Positions 19,692-30,885 of a DNA stretch of 64,000 bases are shown in pieces; within the stretch, counting starts at the first letter, position 1, and each line of letters opens with the position of its first letter. This DNA comes from Candidatus Methylobacter oryzae (GTDB taxonomy: Bacteria > Pseudomonadota > Gammaproteobacteria > Methylococcales > Methylomonadaceae). The translations under genes and the position numbers were made by a program. The stretch covers positions 186,001 through 250,000 of the forward strand of contig NZ_RYFG02000121.1 in the NCBI RefSeq assembly GCF_003994235.2. Reading direction: 5' to 3'. The notes beneath the pieces were generated by a model that saw only the letters and a list, made by a program, of their open reading frames with translations, made no database searches and had not been told where the DNA came from.

Positions 19692-20087
19692 ATGTTGGCG
19701 AAAATCACAGTTGCAGATTACATGTCGAAGAGATTGGTTACACTTGCTAAGGATGCAGATGTAATAGATGCCGTAAAGAAACTGTTGGATCATAAAATTA
19801 CCAGCGCTCCTGTTGTTGATCAGGTGGGACGATTGTTGGGTATGTTTTCCGAGAAAGATGTGATGAATATCGTTTTGGAAGCCTCATATAACCAAAGCAT
19901 GGGAGGCAAGGTTGGCGATTATATGACCAAGCAGGTCATCACTGTGGATGCAGAATCCAGCATTGTAGATTTAGCGGAGAAGTTTCAACAATCTACAGTC
20001 AGGAGTTTTCCTGTTTTTCAGGATGATGATTTGGTTGGAATTGTCAGCCGTACGGATGTCTTAAGGGCGCTGGCTTCAATTCACTAG
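19692..20087 (+). CDS. Two-CBS-domain protein
   Basis: 131 residues, consisting only of a pair of CBS domains (about 8-65 and 75-130), each with the typical APVVD..GRLLGMFSEKD or FPVFQDDDLVGIVSRTD ending. Such stand-alone modules bind adenine nucleotides and regulate partners, which cannot be named here. A good AGGAG ribosome-binding site precedes ATG 19692. It is 36 bp from nqrM and may be cotranscribed with it. Confidence 0.88.
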   Translation: MLAKITVADYMSKRLVTLAKDADVIDAVKKLLDHKITSAPVVDQVGRLLGMFSEKDVMNIVLEASYNQSMGGKVGDYMTKQVITVDAESSIVDLAEKFQQSTVRSFPVFQDDDLVGIVSRTDVLRALASIH

Positions 20088-20158
20088 GGATTATTTATGA
20101 GTTTTGCTCGATGTTGCAGCAGCTTCTTCGGCTTTTCTGGTATTGAGAGCCGTTAATA

Positions 20159-21625
20159 ATGAGTGTTGCGCAAACCTTCTATTGGCATGATTACGAAACA
20201 TTCGGTACGGATCCTCGCAGGGACAGGCCGGTTCAATTTGCCGGGATTCGTACTGATTCTGATCTTAATATCATAGGCGATCCTTTAGTTGCATACTGTA
20301 AGCCTGCGGCAGACTGCCTTCCCCATCCCGAAGCTTGTTTAATTACTGGGATTACTCCACAACTTGCCGAGCAAAAGGGCGTCTGCGAAGCTGAGTTTAT
20401 TCGTTTGATTCACGAGCAATTAGCGCAACCTAATACCTGTACTCTCGGATATAACACGCTTCGTTTTGATGACGAGGTTACCCGGAACTGCCTGTATCGT
20501 AATTTTTACGATCCTTATGCAAGAGAGTGGCAGAATGGTAATTCCCGCTGGGACTTAATCGATGTGGTTAGGGCGGCCAGAGCCTTGCGTCCTGAGGGTA
20601 TTGTCTGGCCTGTTGACGAAGAGGGAGTTCCCAGTTTTAGACTGGACCGGCTTACTCGCGTCAATAATATAACTCATGAGGCGGCCCATGATGCGCTCTC
20701 GGATGTTTATGCTACCTTGGCAATTACCAAGTTGGTTAAGCGGGTTCAGCCCAGGCTCTACCGGTTTTTGTTGCAGCATAGAGTAAAAAACGAAGCGTTT
20801 AATCTGCTTCAGCTGGGCAGTTTTAAACCCGTTGTACATGTTTCGGGCAAATACCCTGCCGCAAAAAATTGTTTGGCTGTTGTGCTTCCGCTTTGTAAGC
20901 ATCCTATTAATGTTAACGGCGTAATTGTTTACGATTTGTCAGTTGATCCTGAGCCAATGCTTAGCTTGGCGGCGGAAGAAATACAGCAAAGAGTTTTTAC
21001 AGCTACTGTGGACTTGCCGGAAGGCATGGCAAGAATTCCGCTAAAAACCGTGCATATCAATAAATGTCCTGTTTTAGCACCGGTATCTGTTATTAGACCC
21101 GAAGATGCGCAACGGTTGGAAATCGATTTGACTTTATGCTATGCGAACATTGAAAAGATCAGGGCTTGTGCCGGTTTGGCTGAAAAGCTGGCTGAAGTGT
21201 TTAATGGCCATGCTTGCGTCGAGCAAGACTCCGATCCTGATTTGGAAATATACAGTGGCGGTTTTTTTTCTGAAAACGATAAAAGCCAAATGTTCAAAAT
21301 TAGGGGTATGCAGCCTGAACAATTGGCGGATTCTGCATTTAAGTTTATGGATGGCCGATTGCCGGAAATGTTATTTAGATATCGTGCCAGAAATTATCCT
21401 GAAACATTGGATAATGAAGAGCTGCAAAGGTGGAATGAGTTTTGTATTGATCGGCTGACAGGCCGGCAGGTTGGGGCGGGTATTGTATTGGACGAGTATT
21501 TTGGTCGACTGGCAGCGTTGCGTAAAAGCGAAAGCGTGAATGCAGTGCTTATTGATGTGCTGGAGGATTATGCGCTTGAGAAAATGCAACGTTTGGGACT
21601 CAATAAGTCATTATTTTGTCTCTAA
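20159..21625 (+). CDS. sbcB: Exodeoxyribonuclease I
   Basis: 488 residues, close to the E. coli enzyme (475). An N-terminal DEDDh exonuclease domain shows the metal-binding HDYETFG motif (residues about 10-16), NTLRFDDE and HDALSDVYAT. The SH3-like and helical C-terminal parts follow (RYRARNYPETL). It degrades single-stranded DNA 3' to 5' and acts in mismatch repair and recombination. It stands alone in the 70-bp gap after the CBS gene. Confidence 0.95.
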   Translation: MSVAQTFYWHDYETFGTDPRRDRPVQFAGIRTDSDLNIIGDPLVAYCKPAADCLPHPEACLITGITPQLAEQKGVCEAEFIRLIHEQLAQPNTCTLGYNTLRFDDEVTRNCLYRNFYDPYAREWQNGNSRWDLIDVVRAARALRPEGIVWPVDEEGVPSFRLDRLTRVNNITHEAAHDALSDVYATLAITKLVKRVQPRLYRFLLQHRVKNEAFNLLQLGSFKPVVHVSGKYPAAKNCLAVVLPLCKHPINVNGVIVYDLSVDPEPMLSLAAEEIQQRVFTATVDLPEGMARIPLKTVHINKCPVLAPVSVIRPEDAQRLEIDLTLCYANIEKIRACAGLAEKLAEVFNGHACVEQDSDPDLEIYSGGFFSENDKSQMFKIRGMQPEQLADSAFKFMDGRLPEMLFRYRARNYPETLDNEELQRWNEFCIDRLTGRQVGAGIVLDEYFGRLAALRKSESVNAVLIDVLEDYALEKMQRLGLNKSLFCL

Positions 21626-21639
21626 AGAGATAAAATAAG

Positions 21640-21667
21640 TTGCATATTTTTGAAAACTCTTTATAAT
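21640..21667 (+). promoter_or_regulatory. Promoter for initiator tRNA and rimP-pnp operon
   Basis: TTGCAT (21640-21645), a 16-base spacer and a perfect TATAAT (21662-21667), 13 bases before the tRNA. Its position matches the metY promoter of E. coli, which drives the nusA operon. Confidence 0.7.
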
Positions 21668-21680
21668 GTGTCAAATCAAT

Positions 21681-21757
<77 letters not shown>

Positions 21758-21809
21758 TATAGGACTGCAGGATGCAGAGTTTAAAGTGACTCATGGATTG
21801 GTTGCAGAG

Positions 21810-21835
21810 AACCCCATTTTGGGGTTTTTTATTTT
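21810..21835 (+). terminator. Terminator after metY
   Basis: A stem AACCCC with GGGGTT around a short AT loop, followed by six or more Ts. It lies between the tRNA and rimP and would release most tRNA transcripts while leaving some read-through. Confidence 0.8.
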
Positions 21836-21878
21836 CTGGGCTTTGGAAATTTGGAAGCTACAGTTGATTGTTAATGGA

Positions 21879-21900
21879 AGAGCCGTGGGCTCTTTTTTTT
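21879..21900 (+). terminator. Second hairpin with T-tract just upstream of rimP
   Basis: A 6-bp stem AGAGCC/GGCTCT with a 3-base loop and eight Ts, ending 25 bases before the rimP ATG. Two terminators in tandem before rimP suggest that operon expression depends on read-through, as known for the E. coli metY-nusA operon, where NusA autoregulates. Confidence 0.7.
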
Positions 21901-21924
21901 TGTGCGGAAATAAGTGAGGAAAAG

Positions 21925-22410
21925 ATGAAGCAGGCTCCTGAGCATTTGGTTAATCTGATTGAGCCAATTGTTGAAGGTTTAGGTTATGAATGCGTAGGCA
22001 TTGAATATAATCCTCATCCTAAACATGGCCTGTTGAGAGTCTATATCGATAGCGAGAACGGTATTTTGGTTGATGATTGCTCCAAAGTTAGTCATCAGAT
22101 TAGCGGGGTGATGGATGTCGAAGATCCTATTCAAGGTAACTATCATTTAGAAATTTCTTCGCCGGGCGAAGATAGGCCTTTTTTCAAAGTGAGCCAGTTC
22201 CAACGGTATATTGGCAGTACAGTGTTGGTCAACTTGTTTAAAGCAATCAATGGTCGTAGAAAAATTACAGGCCTGATCACCAAAGTAGAAGACGATATTA
22301 TTACGTTTCAGGAAGGCGAGCAGGTTTTTGAGGTTCCATTTATCGCGATGAGTAAAGCGCGTTTGGTTCCTGAGTATTTAATTGAAAAAGGAGGGCGCAG
22401 TGGCAAATAA
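21925..22410 (+). CDS. rimP: Ribosome maturation factor RimP
   Basis: 161 residues from ATG 21925, which has a GAGGAAA ribosome-binding site. The frame is open 57 bases further but across the terminator hairpin, so the upstream start is rejected. It contains the GYECVGIEY segment and the SSPGEDRPF motif of the family. RimP binds the 30S precursor and helps its assembly. It overlaps nusA by 11 bases. Confidence 0.94.
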   Translation: MKQAPEHLVNLIEPIVEGLGYECVGIEYNPHPKHGLLRVYIDSENGILVDDCSKVSHQISGVMDVEDPIQGNYHLEISSPGEDRPFFKVSQFQRYIGSTVLVNLFKAINGRRKITGLITKVEDDIITFQEGEQVFEVPFIAMSKARLVPEYLIEKGGRSGK

Positions 22411-23917
22411 AGAAATTTTGTTAGTAGTAGATGTTTTTTCTAATGAAAAAGATATTGAAAAAGAGGTCGTTTTTCAGGCCATAGAATCGGCATTAGAAGC
22501 TGCTACAATTAAGCGTCACGCGAACCAAATTAAAGCTCGCGTTAATATCAACAGAAAAACCGGCGACTATGTGACCTATAGAATCTGGGAAGTTGTTGAT
22601 GCTAACAGTCAAATTGACGGCGATGTGGAATTTCCCGAAACGCAAATACTGTTGGAAGTTGCAAGGCTCGATAATCCGGATGTCCAGATCGGCGATTTTG
22701 TGGAGGAAGAAATTGAGTCCGTCGATTTCGGCCGTATTGCCGCGCAAACCGCCAAGCAAGTTATTATTCATAAAGTCAGGGAAGCTGAGCGTAGAAAAAT
22801 TGTTGACGCTTATAAGAGCCGGGTGGGTGAGCTGATCACCGGTATCGTAAAGCGTATTGAAAAAGGCAGTGTTTACTTGGATTTGGGTGGACACATAGAA
22901 GCTTACATTGCCAAAGAAGATATGATTCCTCGCGAAGCGATTCGTATTGGCGACAGGGTCAGAGGTTACTTGAAAGATGTGCGCTCGGAACCTCGCGGTC
23001 CCCAGCTGTTTGTCAGCCGAACTGTGCCGGAATTGTTGATGGCGTTATTCCGCCTTGAAGTGCCGGAAGTTGGCGAAGGTTTGATTGAAGTGATGGGCGC
23101 GGCGCGCGATCCCGGCTCCAGAGCCAAAATTGCCGTTAAGGGCAATGATCCTAGGTTGGATCCTGTCGGTGCCTGCGTAGGCATGAGAGGATCGAGAGTG
23201 CAATCGGTCTCAAATGAGCTGGCTGGAGAACGCGTCGATATTATTCTGTGGAATCCAAGCGATGCCCAATTTGTGATCAATGCGATGTCGCCGGCTGAAA
23301 TTCAATCCATCGTTGTTGACGAAGACAAACATAGTATGGATTTGGCGGTCAGTTCGGATAATTTATCTCAGGCTATAGGGCGTGGCGGGCAAAATGTCCG
23401 TCTTGCAACGCAGTTAACAGGCTGGGAGCTGAACGTAATCGATGCTTCTAAAGCCGAACAAAATAGTGAAGCCGAAGCAGACAAAATAAAACAACTGTTT
23501 GTTGAGCAACTGGATGTCGATGAAGAGATTGCATTGGTTCTGGTTGAAGAAGGTTTTAACACGATTGAAGAAATCGCCTACGTTCCGGTTAGTGAAATGC
23601 TGGAAATCGAAGGTTTTGATGAAGAACTTGTTACTGCGCTTAGAAGTCGCGCTAAAGATGCTTTGCTGATCAGCGCAATTGCGGCGGAAGAAAAAATCGA
23701 AATAGCTGAGCCTGCGCAGGATTTGCTGGAAATGGAAGGTATGGACAGGGATTTAGCTTATGATATGGCGAGCCACGGTATAATTACGATGGATGATTTG
23801 GCAGAGCAATCGATAGATGATTTATTGAATTTTTCGGGAATGAACGAAGATCGGGCGGCAAAATTGATTATGAAGGCACGTGAGCCTTGGTTTGCTGAGG
23901 AACAGGCAAGTAGGTAA
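22400..23917 (+). CDS. nusA: Transcription termination/antitermination factor NusA
   Basis: 505 residues from GTG 22400, with an AAGGAGG ribosome-binding site inside rimP. It has the N-terminal RNA polymerase-binding domain (1-130), S1 domain (about 135-200), two KH domains (about 230-345, including [12 protein letters not shown]) and two C-terminal helix-hairpin-helix acidic repeats (about 360-500). It controls pausing, termination and antitermination, and is expected to regulate its own operon. Confidence 0.97.
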   Translation: MANKEILLVVDVFSNEKDIEKEVVFQAIESALEAATIKRHANQIKARVNINRKTGDYVTYRIWEVVDANSQIDGDVEFPETQILLEVARLDNPDVQIGDFVEEEIESVDFGRIAAQTAKQVIIHKVREAERRKIVDAYKSRVGELITGIVKRIEKGSVYLDLGGHIEAYIAKEDMIPREAIRIGDRVRGYLKDVRSEPRGPQLFVSRTVPELLMALFRLEVPEVGEGLIEVMGAARDPGSRAKIAVKGNDPRLDPVGACVGMRGSRVQSVSNELAGERVDIILWNPSDAQFVINAMSPAEIQSIVVDEDKHSMDLAVSSDNLSQAIGRGGQNVRLATQLTGWELNVIDASKAEQNSEAEADKIKQLFVEQLDVDEEIALVLVEEGFNTIEEIAYVPVSEMLEIEGFDEELVTALRSRAKDALLISAIAAEEKIEIAEPAQDLLEMEGMDRDLAYDMASHGIITMDDLAEQSIDDLLNFSGMNEDRAAKLIMKAREPWFAEEQASR

Positions 23918-23927
23918 GGGGTACGAA

Positions 23928-26597
23928 ATGAGTAATAAAACGGTACGGCAATTAGCAGAGGTAGTAAAAATACCTCTTGAACGATTATTAGAGCAGCTGA
24001 AAGAAGCGGGATTATCGGCGAGTGCCCCTGATGATGTCATTAATGAAGACGAAAAAATGCAGCTGCTTGCGCATTTGCGTAAGCGCCACGGTAAGGATGA
24101 GGGCATAGCCGAAGGCTCACTGAAACGTGTGACGTTAAAGCGCAGAACGGTAAGCGAGCTTAAGCAGGCAAGTGTGCCGGGCAGCACCACGAAGACCATT
24201 AGTGTGGAAGTTCGTAAACAAAAAACCTATATCAAGCGTAGCGAAGTCGCTGAATCCGACGAGCAAAAAAGTCCGGAGCCGGCTAAAGCCGCTGTTGAAG
24301 AGCAGGTTGCGAAACCAGTCGAGAATCTTCCATTGGTCGAAGAGCCGATAAAGACTGAAGTAGTCCTCTTAGAGCAAAAGACTGAAGAGGTTGAGCCTGA
24401 AATTACAACTCCGGTTGAGGCGGCTGAGGCTGATACGTCTGCCGTACCTGAAGCTGACAGCGCCGACGTCCTGTCGATTGAAACAGTCTCGCCAACTTTG
24501 GAAGCCGAAGAGCCGGTCGAGTCTTTATTGGACCAGGATGAATTCGAATTTGATCATGAAGAATCGATTAAAGCCAAAGAAGCGATGGAAGCTAAAAGAA
24601 GACAGCATGAAAAAGACCTTCGGCTTGAAGAATCGATTAAACGAAATGCCGACAAAGTAAGGCAACAGGCATCGGCTAAGCAAGAAATCCTGCATAGAAA
24701 AAAACAACAGGAAGAAGGTTTACGCGGCGGGCTCGGGGGTAAAGACTCCAAAAAAGGCAAGAAGAAAGGTAAGAAGCCTGAACGGGTCAGCGTAAAACCG
24801 GAGGGTAAGCATCAATTTGAAATGCCGGTTGAACCTATTGTTAAAGAGGTTACCATCCCGGAAATGATTATTGTGTCCGATCTTGCGCAAAAGATGAGCG
24901 TTAAAGCGGCCATAGTGATTAAGCAGTTGATGAAGCTTGGCATTATGGCGACTATTAATCAAAGCATAGATCAAGAAACAGCGGTAATCCTGGTCGAAGA
25001 GATGGGCCATAAAGCGATTATGCAGAGCGATGACGATCTTGAGCAAGAAATGCTGGCTGAAGCTCAAGAAGACGATAATCGCGTTGAACTGCCGCGAGCG
25101 CCGATCGTTACGATTATGGGGCATGTCGATCACGGTAAAACCTCGTTGCTGGATTATATTCGTAAAACCCGTGTTGCCGCTGGCGAGGCGGGCGGTATTA
25201 CTCAACATATCGGCGCTTACCAAGTAAAAACAGATCACGGTTCGGTAACCTTTTTGGATACGCCGGGCCACGCGGCGTTTACCGCTATGCGTGCCAGGGG
25301 CGCCGATGTTACTGACGTGGTGATTGTCGTGGTGGCAGCCGACGACGGCGTGATGCCGCAAACTAAAGAAGCGGTTGAGCATGCCAGGGCAGCCGATGTA
25401 CCGATTATTGTAGCAATTAATAAAATCGATAAGCCCGATGCGAATCCTGAAAAGGTGATGCAGGAATTGGCAAACATTGATGTGCTTGCAGAAGAATGGG
25501 GCGGCGATGTGCAGTTCCTGAAAATTTCGGCAAAAACCGGTGCGGGTATCGATGATTTAATCGAAGCGTTGATTGTGCAAACCGAAATTCTTGAATTGAA
25601 AGCGCCTGTTGAAGGGTCAGCATCGGGCATTGTTATTGAATCAAGGCTTGATAAAGGCCGTGGTGTTGTGGCAACCGTGTTGATCCAGAAAGGTACTCTG
25701 GAAAGCGGTCAAATGGTATTGTGCGGTCATGAATACGGCCGTGTCCGAGCCATGTTTAACGAGAACGGCGTAGCCATTAAAGAAGCAGGGCCTTGCGCGC
25801 CTGTCGAGATTTTGGGTCTTTCAGGAACGCCGAATGCCGGTGATGAGTTCCTGGTGGTACAAAACGAGCGCATCGCCAAAGACTTGGCTAAACATCGTGA
25901 AGAGCGCAAGAAGTTGTCTCGCCATGCCGTGCAGCAAGCCTCTAAACTGGACGAGGTATTCTCCAGGATGACGACGGGTGAAATTGCCACTGTCAATCTG
26001 GTGCTTAAAACCGACGTTCAGGGTAGTTTGGAAGCGTTGCGCAGCTCACTGGTCGGTTTATCGAATGACGAAGTCGAAGTTAAAGTTGTTTTTGGCGGCG
26101 TCGGCGGGATTAATGAGGGCGACGCGAATTTGGCATTGGCTTCCGGTGCGATCCTGATGGGCTTTAATGTTCGGGCTGACGCAGCGGCACGTAGGTTGAT
26201 TGAAGAAAAAGGCATCGACCTGCATTACTACAGCATCATTTATGAAGCGATTGACGAAGTTAAAAAAGCCATCAGCGGCATGCTTGCTCCTGAAATTAAA
26301 GAACAGATTGTCGGTCTTGCCGAAGTGCGCGATGTATTCAGGTCGCCGAAATTCGGCGCGATTGCCGGTTGTATGGTCGTTGACGGTTATGTGAAGAGAA
26401 ATCTGCCTATTCGAGTCCTGCGTAATAACGTAGTGATTTATGAAGGACAGCTGGAATCTTTACGCCGGTTTAAAGACGACGTGGCTGAAGTCAAGATGGG
26501 CATGGAGTGCGGTATCGGTGTGAAAAATTACAACGACGTACAGCCCGGCGATCAGATAGAAGTGTTTGAACGTATAGAAGTTAAACGGGAAATATAA
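23928..26597 (+). CDS. infB: Translation initiation factor IF-2
   Basis: 889 residues from ATG 23928. An N-terminal IF2-N module (1-55) precedes a long, low-complexity Glu/Lys/Val-rich linker (about 90-290) and a second IF2-N-like region (about 305-370). The G domain follows with GHVDHGKT (398-405), DTPGH and NKID, then the beta-barrel and C1/C2 domains that bind fMet-tRNA. It places the initiator tRNA on the 30S subunit and promotes subunit joining, fitting its co-location with the initiator tRNA gene. Confidence 0.97.
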   Translation: MSNKTVRQLAEVVKIPLERLLEQLKEAGLSASAPDDVINEDEKMQLLAHLRKRHGKDEGIAEGSLKRVTLKRRTVSELKQASVPGSTTKTISVEVRKQKTYIKRSEVAESDEQKSPEPAKAAVEEQVAKPVENLPLVEEPIKTEVVLLEQKTEEVEPEITTPVEAAEADTSAVPEADSADVLSIETVSPTLEAEEPVESLLDQDEFEFDHEESIKAKEAMEAKRRQHEKDLRLEESIKRNADKVRQQASAKQEILHRKKQQEEGLRGGLGGKDSKKGKKKGKKPERVSVKPEGKHQFEMPVEPIVKEVTIPEMIIVSDLAQKMSVKAAIVIKQLMKLGIMATINQSIDQETAVILVEEMGHKAIMQSDDDLEQEMLAEAQEDDNRVELPRAPIVTIMGHVDHGKTSLLDYIRKTRVAAGEAGGITQHIGAYQVKTDHGSVTFLDTPGHAAFTAMRARGADVTDVVIVVVAADDGVMPQTKEAVEHARAADVPIIVAINKIDKPDANPEKVMQELANIDVLAEEWGGDVQFLKISAKTGAGIDDLIEALIVQTEILELKAPVEGSASGIVIESRLDKGRGVVATVLIQKGTLESGQMVLCGHEYGRVRAMFNENGVAIKEAGPCAPVEILGLSGTPNAGDEFLVVQNERIAKDLAKHREERKKLSRHAVQQASKLDEVFSRMTTGEIATVNLVLKTDVQGSLEALRSSLVGLSNDEVEVKVVFGGVGGINEGDANLALASGAILMGFNVRADAAARRLIEEKGIDLHYYSIIYEAIDEVKKAISGMLAPEIKEQIVGLAEVRDVFRSPKFGAIAGCMVVDGYVKRNLPIRVLRNNVVIYEGQLESLRRFKDDVAEVKMGMECGIGVKNYNDVQPGDQIEVFERIEVKREI

Positions 26598-26602
26598 ATC
26601 GT

Positions 26603-27010
26603 ATGGCAAAAGAGTTTGGCCGTAATGACCGCGTTTCATCGCAAATGCAGAAAGAACTGTCTTTAATTTTACAACGGGATATTGATGACTCCAGGCTTGG
26701 TTTTGTTACTATCAATGAAGTTGTTGTTTCTAAAGACCTTGCTGTGGCAAAAGTATATGTCACGGTTTTAAATGTTGATGAGCAAGGTAAAAAAGCCAAT
26801 GTTAAATTGCTTAACGAGTTGGCGCCCGTTATTCGTCATCAATTAGCTAAAAGAATGCGGTTAAGGCATATTTCCGATTTGCGTTTTTACTATGACGATT
26901 CGTTCGATACCGGTATGCGAGTATCGGAGTTGTTAAGCGGTTTGGATAAGCCCGTCGGTTCGCTTCACGGCGGGCGTAACGAAGATGAAGACGAAGGCAA
27001 GTCTGGATGA
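26603..27010 (+). CDS. rbfA: Ribosome-binding factor A
   Basis: 135 residues with a KH-like fold signature (GFVTINEVVVSKDLAVAKVYV; LRFYYDDSFD). It assists maturation of the 16S rRNA 5' end and cold adaptation. The C-terminus is acidic. It is separated from infB by 5 bp and overlaps truB by 4 bases (ATGA). Confidence 0.96.
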   Translation: MAKEFGRNDRVSSQMQKELSLILQRDIDDSRLGFVTINEVVVSKDLAVAKVYVTVLNVDEQGKKANVKLLNELAPVIRHQLAKRMRLRHISDLRFYYDDSFDTGMRVSELLSGLDKPVGSLHGGRNEDEDEGKSG

Positions 27011-27978
27011 GTAAACGCAAGTCTGGGCGCAATATCCACGGCATAGTGCTGTTAGATAAACGCCTGGGAGTATCTTCAAATAAAGCCTTGCAGGAAATCA
27101 GGCGCTTGTTTAACGCCAATAAAGCCGGTCATACCGGTAGCCTTGACCCCTTGGCTACCGGCCTGTTGCCGCTTTGTTTCGGCGAAGCGACCAAGGTATC
27201 GGCATTGATGCTGGATGACAATAAACGTTATCAAGTGGTTGTTCAGCTTGGGGTTATGACCGATACCGGCGACCGGGAAGGTGCGGTCGTAGAGACCAAA
27301 CCGATTCCGGTGCTATCTGTCGACGATATTCATTCCTGTCTGAGAAAATTCACCGGTGAAATTGACCAAGTTCCTCCGATGTATTCGGCTTTAAAGCAGA
27401 ATGGTAAGAAGCTTTACGAACTAGCGCGGGAAGGCAAGACGGTTGAGCGTAAAGCCAGGCGTATTACTATATTTGAATTGAAGCTGTTAACGGATTCAGA
27501 AGCTTTAGCTTTGAAACCTGATCAATTGATACTGGATGTGTTCTGCTCAAAAGGCACTTACATCCGCTCACTGGTAGAAGATATTGGTCATGACTTGGGA
27601 TGCGGCGGTACGGTAAAAGAATTACGCCGACTGGAAGCGGGGCAGTTCAGCATTAAGGATGCGAAAACTATTGAGCAATTGACGGAAATGGACCAGCAAA
27701 GCTTGTTTCAATGCCTGATTAATGTCGACAAGCCACTAGAGGCGCTGCCGGCTGTGCAGTTATCCGATGAACAAACGATCTGCATAAAATACGGCCGGTC
27801 GCTCGATTTTTCTCCGGTGGACGAGCATGGTGCGGGTACAACGAGAACAGGTTTGGAAAAGAGGCAAGGCACAGTGCGCATGTATCATGATTCGGTCTTT
27901 TTAGGCTTGGGTGAAATGCTAATGAATGGTAAACTAGCGCCTAAAAAATTGTTTAATTTGAGTAATGAATCGGCCTGA
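27007..27978 (+). CDS. truB: tRNA pseudouridine-55 synthase
   Basis: 323 residues. Catalytic Asp47 lies in the GHTGSLDPLATG motif, and PPMYSALK and GTYIRSLVEDIG are conserved. TruB makes pseudouridine 55 in the T-loop of tRNAs. It is translationally coupled to rbfA. The PUA-like C-terminal region is present. Confidence 0.97.
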   Translation: MSKRKSGRNIHGIVLLDKRLGVSSNKALQEIRRLFNANKAGHTGSLDPLATGLLPLCFGEATKVSALMLDDNKRYQVVVQLGVMTDTGDREGAVVETKPIPVLSVDDIHSCLRKFTGEIDQVPPMYSALKQNGKKLYELAREGKTVERKARRITIFELKLLTDSEALALKPDQLILDVFCSKGTYIRSLVEDIGHDLGCGGTVKELRRLEAGQFSIKDAKTIEQLTEMDQQSLFQCLINVDKPLEALPAVQLSDEQTICIKYGRSLDFSPVDEHGAGTTRTGLEKRQGTVRMYHDSVFLGLGEMLMNGKLAPKKLFNLSNESA

Positions 27979-28102
27979 TCTTTATACGTTCAGGCAATAA
28001 AGAATACATCTGTTTCTACACCCTATCGCGGAAACAGTGTACATAAAGAGTCGTCGTGTTGGCGGCTTTATTTTTAATTTTTAATCTAAATAGGGATTAC
28101 AA

Positions 28103-28372
28103 ATGCCATTTACAGCGGAACAAAAAAAAGCGGTCGTTGAGGCCTATCGTCAATCAGAAACTGATACAGGTTCTCCTGAAGTACAGATTGCTTTATTGAC
28201 AGCACATATTACGCATTTAACACCGCATTTTGCAGAGCATAAAAAAGACAACCATTCACGCCGTGGATTGTTGCGTATGGTTAACCAACGTCGCAAGTTG
28301 CTGGATTATCTAAGGAAAAAAGACATAAACCGTTACCGTAATTTAATTGAACGTCTCGGATTACGTAAGTAA
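28103..28372 (+). CDS. rpsO: Ribosomal protein S15
   Basis: 89 residues, exactly the normal length, with the LTxHLxxHxxDxHSRRGLL and RKLLDYLRK signatures. S15 binds 16S rRNA early in 30S assembly and represses its own translation in E. coli. The 124-bp leader before it could hold such a control structure. Confidence 0.98.
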   Translation: MPFTAEQKKAVVEAYRQSETDTGSPEVQIALLTAHITHLTPHFAEHKKDNHSRRGLLRMVNQRRKLLDYLRKKDINRYRNLIERLGLRK

Positions 28373-28381
28373 TAGCGTGAA

Positions 28382-28416
28382 GAAACGGCACAGACCTCTT
28401 GTGCCGTTTCTGTTTT
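28382..28416 (+). terminator. Terminator between rpsO and pnp
   Basis: A 10-bp perfect stem (28382-28391 with 28401-28410) and a 9-base loop, followed by TGTTTT. The same position holds the rpsO terminator in E. coli. RNA processing there is a likely control point for pnp. Confidence 0.85.
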
Positions 28417-28472
28417 AACACTTCATGGATTGAACAAATTTTCAAACAACCTCTACACAAAGGAACCTTATA

Positions 28473-30554
28473 GTGAATCCTATCAGGAAAGAATTTCAGT
28501 ACGGCGATCGACTCGTTAAATTAGAAACTGGTGAAATAGCACGTCAATCAGACGGCGCTGTCATGATCGATGTAGATGGTACGACACTGTTGGTCACCGT
28601 CGTCGGTAAAAAACAGGCCAATGGCGGCGATTTTTTTCCATTGACTGTTAACTATCAAGAAAAAGCTTATGCAGCCGGTAAAATTCCAGGCGGTTTTTTT
28701 AAAAGAGAAGGTCGTCCGAGCGAACTGGAGACTTTGACGTCTCGTTTGATCGACCGTCCTATCCGTCCTCTTTTTCCTGAGGGCTACACCGATGAAGTTC
28801 AAATTATTGCAACAGTCGTATCGTTAAATCCTGAAGTTAATCCCGAAATTCCTGCTTTATTAGGTGCCTCCGCTGCCTTGTCAGTTTCCGGCTTACCTTT
28901 TAACGGTCCGGTAGGCGCTGCCACTGTTGGATATAAAGACGGTGCCTATCTGCTAAATCCAACTCCGGACGCATTAAAAGAATCGCAGTTGGAATTGGTT
29001 GTTGCCGGAACAGCGCAAGCTGTATTAATGGTGGAGTCGGAAGCTAAAAACCTGTCCGAAGAAGTGATGTTGGGGGCGGTTTTATTCGGCCACGAACAAA
29101 TGCAGGTCGCCATTAACGCTATTAACGAATTCGCGGCGGCTGCCGGTACCGGCGTTGTGGAGTGGGTTGCTCCCGAAGTTAACGCCGAACTTAAAAAACT
29201 GGTCACTGCAGAAGTCGAAGCGGACATAAAAGCTGCTTATCAAGTTGCGGAAAAACTGGTTAGACAAGAAAAACTGAAAGTCATCAGGGATGCAGCGGTT
29301 GAAAAGCTGGTCGCAAACGGCGAATATGAAGAAAGCGCTATACGCGGCATTATTGAACATTTGGAATATCGCATCGTTCGTAATGCAATTCTTAATGAAA
29401 GCAAGCGTATTGACGGACGTGAATTAGATAAGATCAGGCCAATCACGATCAGAACCGGCGTATTGCCTAGAACTCACGGTTCGGCATTGTTTACCCGCGG
29501 CGAGACTCAAGCATTGGTTGTTGCAACTTTAGGTACACAACGCGATGCGCAAATCATCGATGCGTTAGCGGGTGAATATAAAGAACCGTTCATGTTGCAT
29601 TACAACTTCCCTCCCTACAGCGTTGGCGAAACCGGTTTTGTCGGTTCGCCAAAACGCCGTGAAATTGGTCATGGGCGCTTGGCAAAACGAGGCGTTGCTG
29701 CCGTATTGCCTAACATGGACGAGTTCCCATACACGATTCGTGTAGTTTCCGAGATTACTGAGTCTAATGGTTCAAGCTCGATGGCTTCGGTCTGCGGCAG
29801 CAGCTTGGCGTTAATGGACGCCGGTGTGCCGATTACGTCGCCGGTTGCCGGTATTGCGATGGGCCTGATCAAAGAAGGCGACAATTTCGCCGTATTGTCC
29901 GACATCATGGGCGACGAAGATCATCTGGGCGACATGGACTTTAAGGTTGCCGGTTCAGTTGACGGCATTACCGCGCTGCAAATGGACATCAAAATAGACG
30001 GCATTACCGCGGAAATCATGAAAACCGCTTTAGAACAAGCAAAAGCGGGACGTTTGCATATTTTGGGCGAAATGAACAAAGCGTTGTCTACCACGCGTGA
30101 AGAAATGTCCGATTTCGCGCCGCGTATCATTACGTTCAAAATCGACCCGGCTAAAATTCGTGAAGTTATCGGTAAAGGCGGTGCGACTATCCGCAGCATT
30201 ACCGAACAAACCGGCGCCAGCGTTGATTTGACCGATGACGGTATCGTTAAAGTCGCCTCTGTCGATAAAGCAGCCGGTGAAGAAGCGCGTCGCCTGATCG
30301 AAGAAATTACCGCTGAAGTTGAAGTCGGTAAGACTTACGAAGGCAAAGTTGTCAGGTTAATGGATTTCGGAGCATTTGTGACTATTCTGCCTGGTAAAGA
30401 CGGCTTAGTTCATATCTCGCAAATTTCTGACGAGCGTGTTGATAAAGTCAGCGACAGATTGAATGAAGGCGATGTGGTCAAAGTCAAGGTACTTGAAATA
30501 GACCGTCAAGGCCGAGTCAGACTGAGTATGAAAGAAGTTGAAGCGGAAGAATAA
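28473..30554 (+). CDS. pnp: Polyribonucleotide nucleotidyltransferase
   Basis: 693 residues from GTG 28473 with an AAAGGAA ribosome-binding site. Two RNase PH-like domains (about 1-225 and 310-540), the helical linker, a KH domain (about 550-610, IGKGGATIR) and an S1 domain (about 620-690) are in order. It degrades RNA 3' to 5' by phosphorolysis and is part of the degradosome. Confidence 0.98.
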   Translation: MNPIRKEFQYGDRLVKLETGEIARQSDGAVMIDVDGTTLLVTVVGKKQANGGDFFPLTVNYQEKAYAAGKIPGGFFKREGRPSELETLTSRLIDRPIRPLFPEGYTDEVQIIATVVSLNPEVNPEIPALLGASAALSVSGLPFNGPVGAATVGYKDGAYLLNPTPDALKESQLELVVAGTAQAVLMVESEAKNLSEEVMLGAVLFGHEQMQVAINAINEFAAAAGTGVVEWVAPEVNAELKKLVTAEVEADIKAAYQVAEKLVRQEKLKVIRDAAVEKLVANGEYEESAIRGIIEHLEYRIVRNAILNESKRIDGRELDKIRPITIRTGVLPRTHGSALFTRGETQALVVATLGTQRDAQIIDALAGEYKEPFMLHYNFPPYSVGETGFVGSPKRREIGHGRLAKRGVAAVLPNMDEFPYTIRVVSEITESNGSSSMASVCGSSLALMDAGVPITSPVAGIAMGLIKEGDNFAVLSDIMGDEDHLGDMDFKVAGSVDGITALQMDIKIDGITAEIMKTALEQAKAGRLHILGEMNKALSTTREEMSDFAPRIITFKIDPAKIREVIGKGGATIRSITEQTGASVDLTDDGIVKVASVDKAAGEEARRLIEEITAEVEVGKTYEGKVVRLMDFGAFVTILPGKDGLVHISQISDERVDKVSDRLNEGDVVKVKVLEIDRQGRVRLSMKEVEAEE

Positions 30555-30659
30555 AGCTGGGTTGAGCAGCTCACCTGCTCAACGAAACTTATGCCCTTTG
30601 GGTATAAAGCTGAGTTGAGTAGCTGGTCTGATCAAACCCTACTTATGCCCTTTGGGTAT
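30553..30659. repeat. Two tandem diverged copies of a 53-bp unit after pnp
   Basis: Units 30553-30604 and 30606-30659 both start AAAGCTG and end CTTATGCCCTTTGGGTAT. Each contains the GAGCAG-type palindrome also found at 9918-9945; the second is more diverged. The unit lies directly after the pnp stop codon. No coding potential. Confidence 0.7.
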
Positions 30660-30706
30660 ACCCGCTGTTTATCAGCTGTTCTTAAGGACAGCTAAAAGGA
30701 CAAAGA

Positions 30707-30736
30707 GGGATTGTGATGCTTCACAATCCCTTTTTT
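30707..30736 (+). terminator. Terminator of the rimP-pnp operon
   Basis: A 10-bp perfect stem GGGATTGTGA/TCACAATCCC, a 4-base loop TGCT, then six Ts. A strong rho-independent terminator. Between pnp and 30885 only this and the tandem repeat are recognisable. Confidence 0.92.
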
Positions 30737-30885
30737 CGTTTAGCCGTATATTCTAAATTAGTTCACCGCGACGACTCGAAGGACATGGAGATAAGTTAAG
30801 ATAAGAACTTCGTGTTCCCGGCAATAGCTTTTGTGTCCGTGTAGTCGTTCCGGGTGTTTTCTTTAAATCACTACCGTAAATAAAA

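Noticed and set aside
24720-25382. 220-codon minus-strand frame inside infB
   Set aside because: Antisense shadow over the conserved IF-2 G domain.
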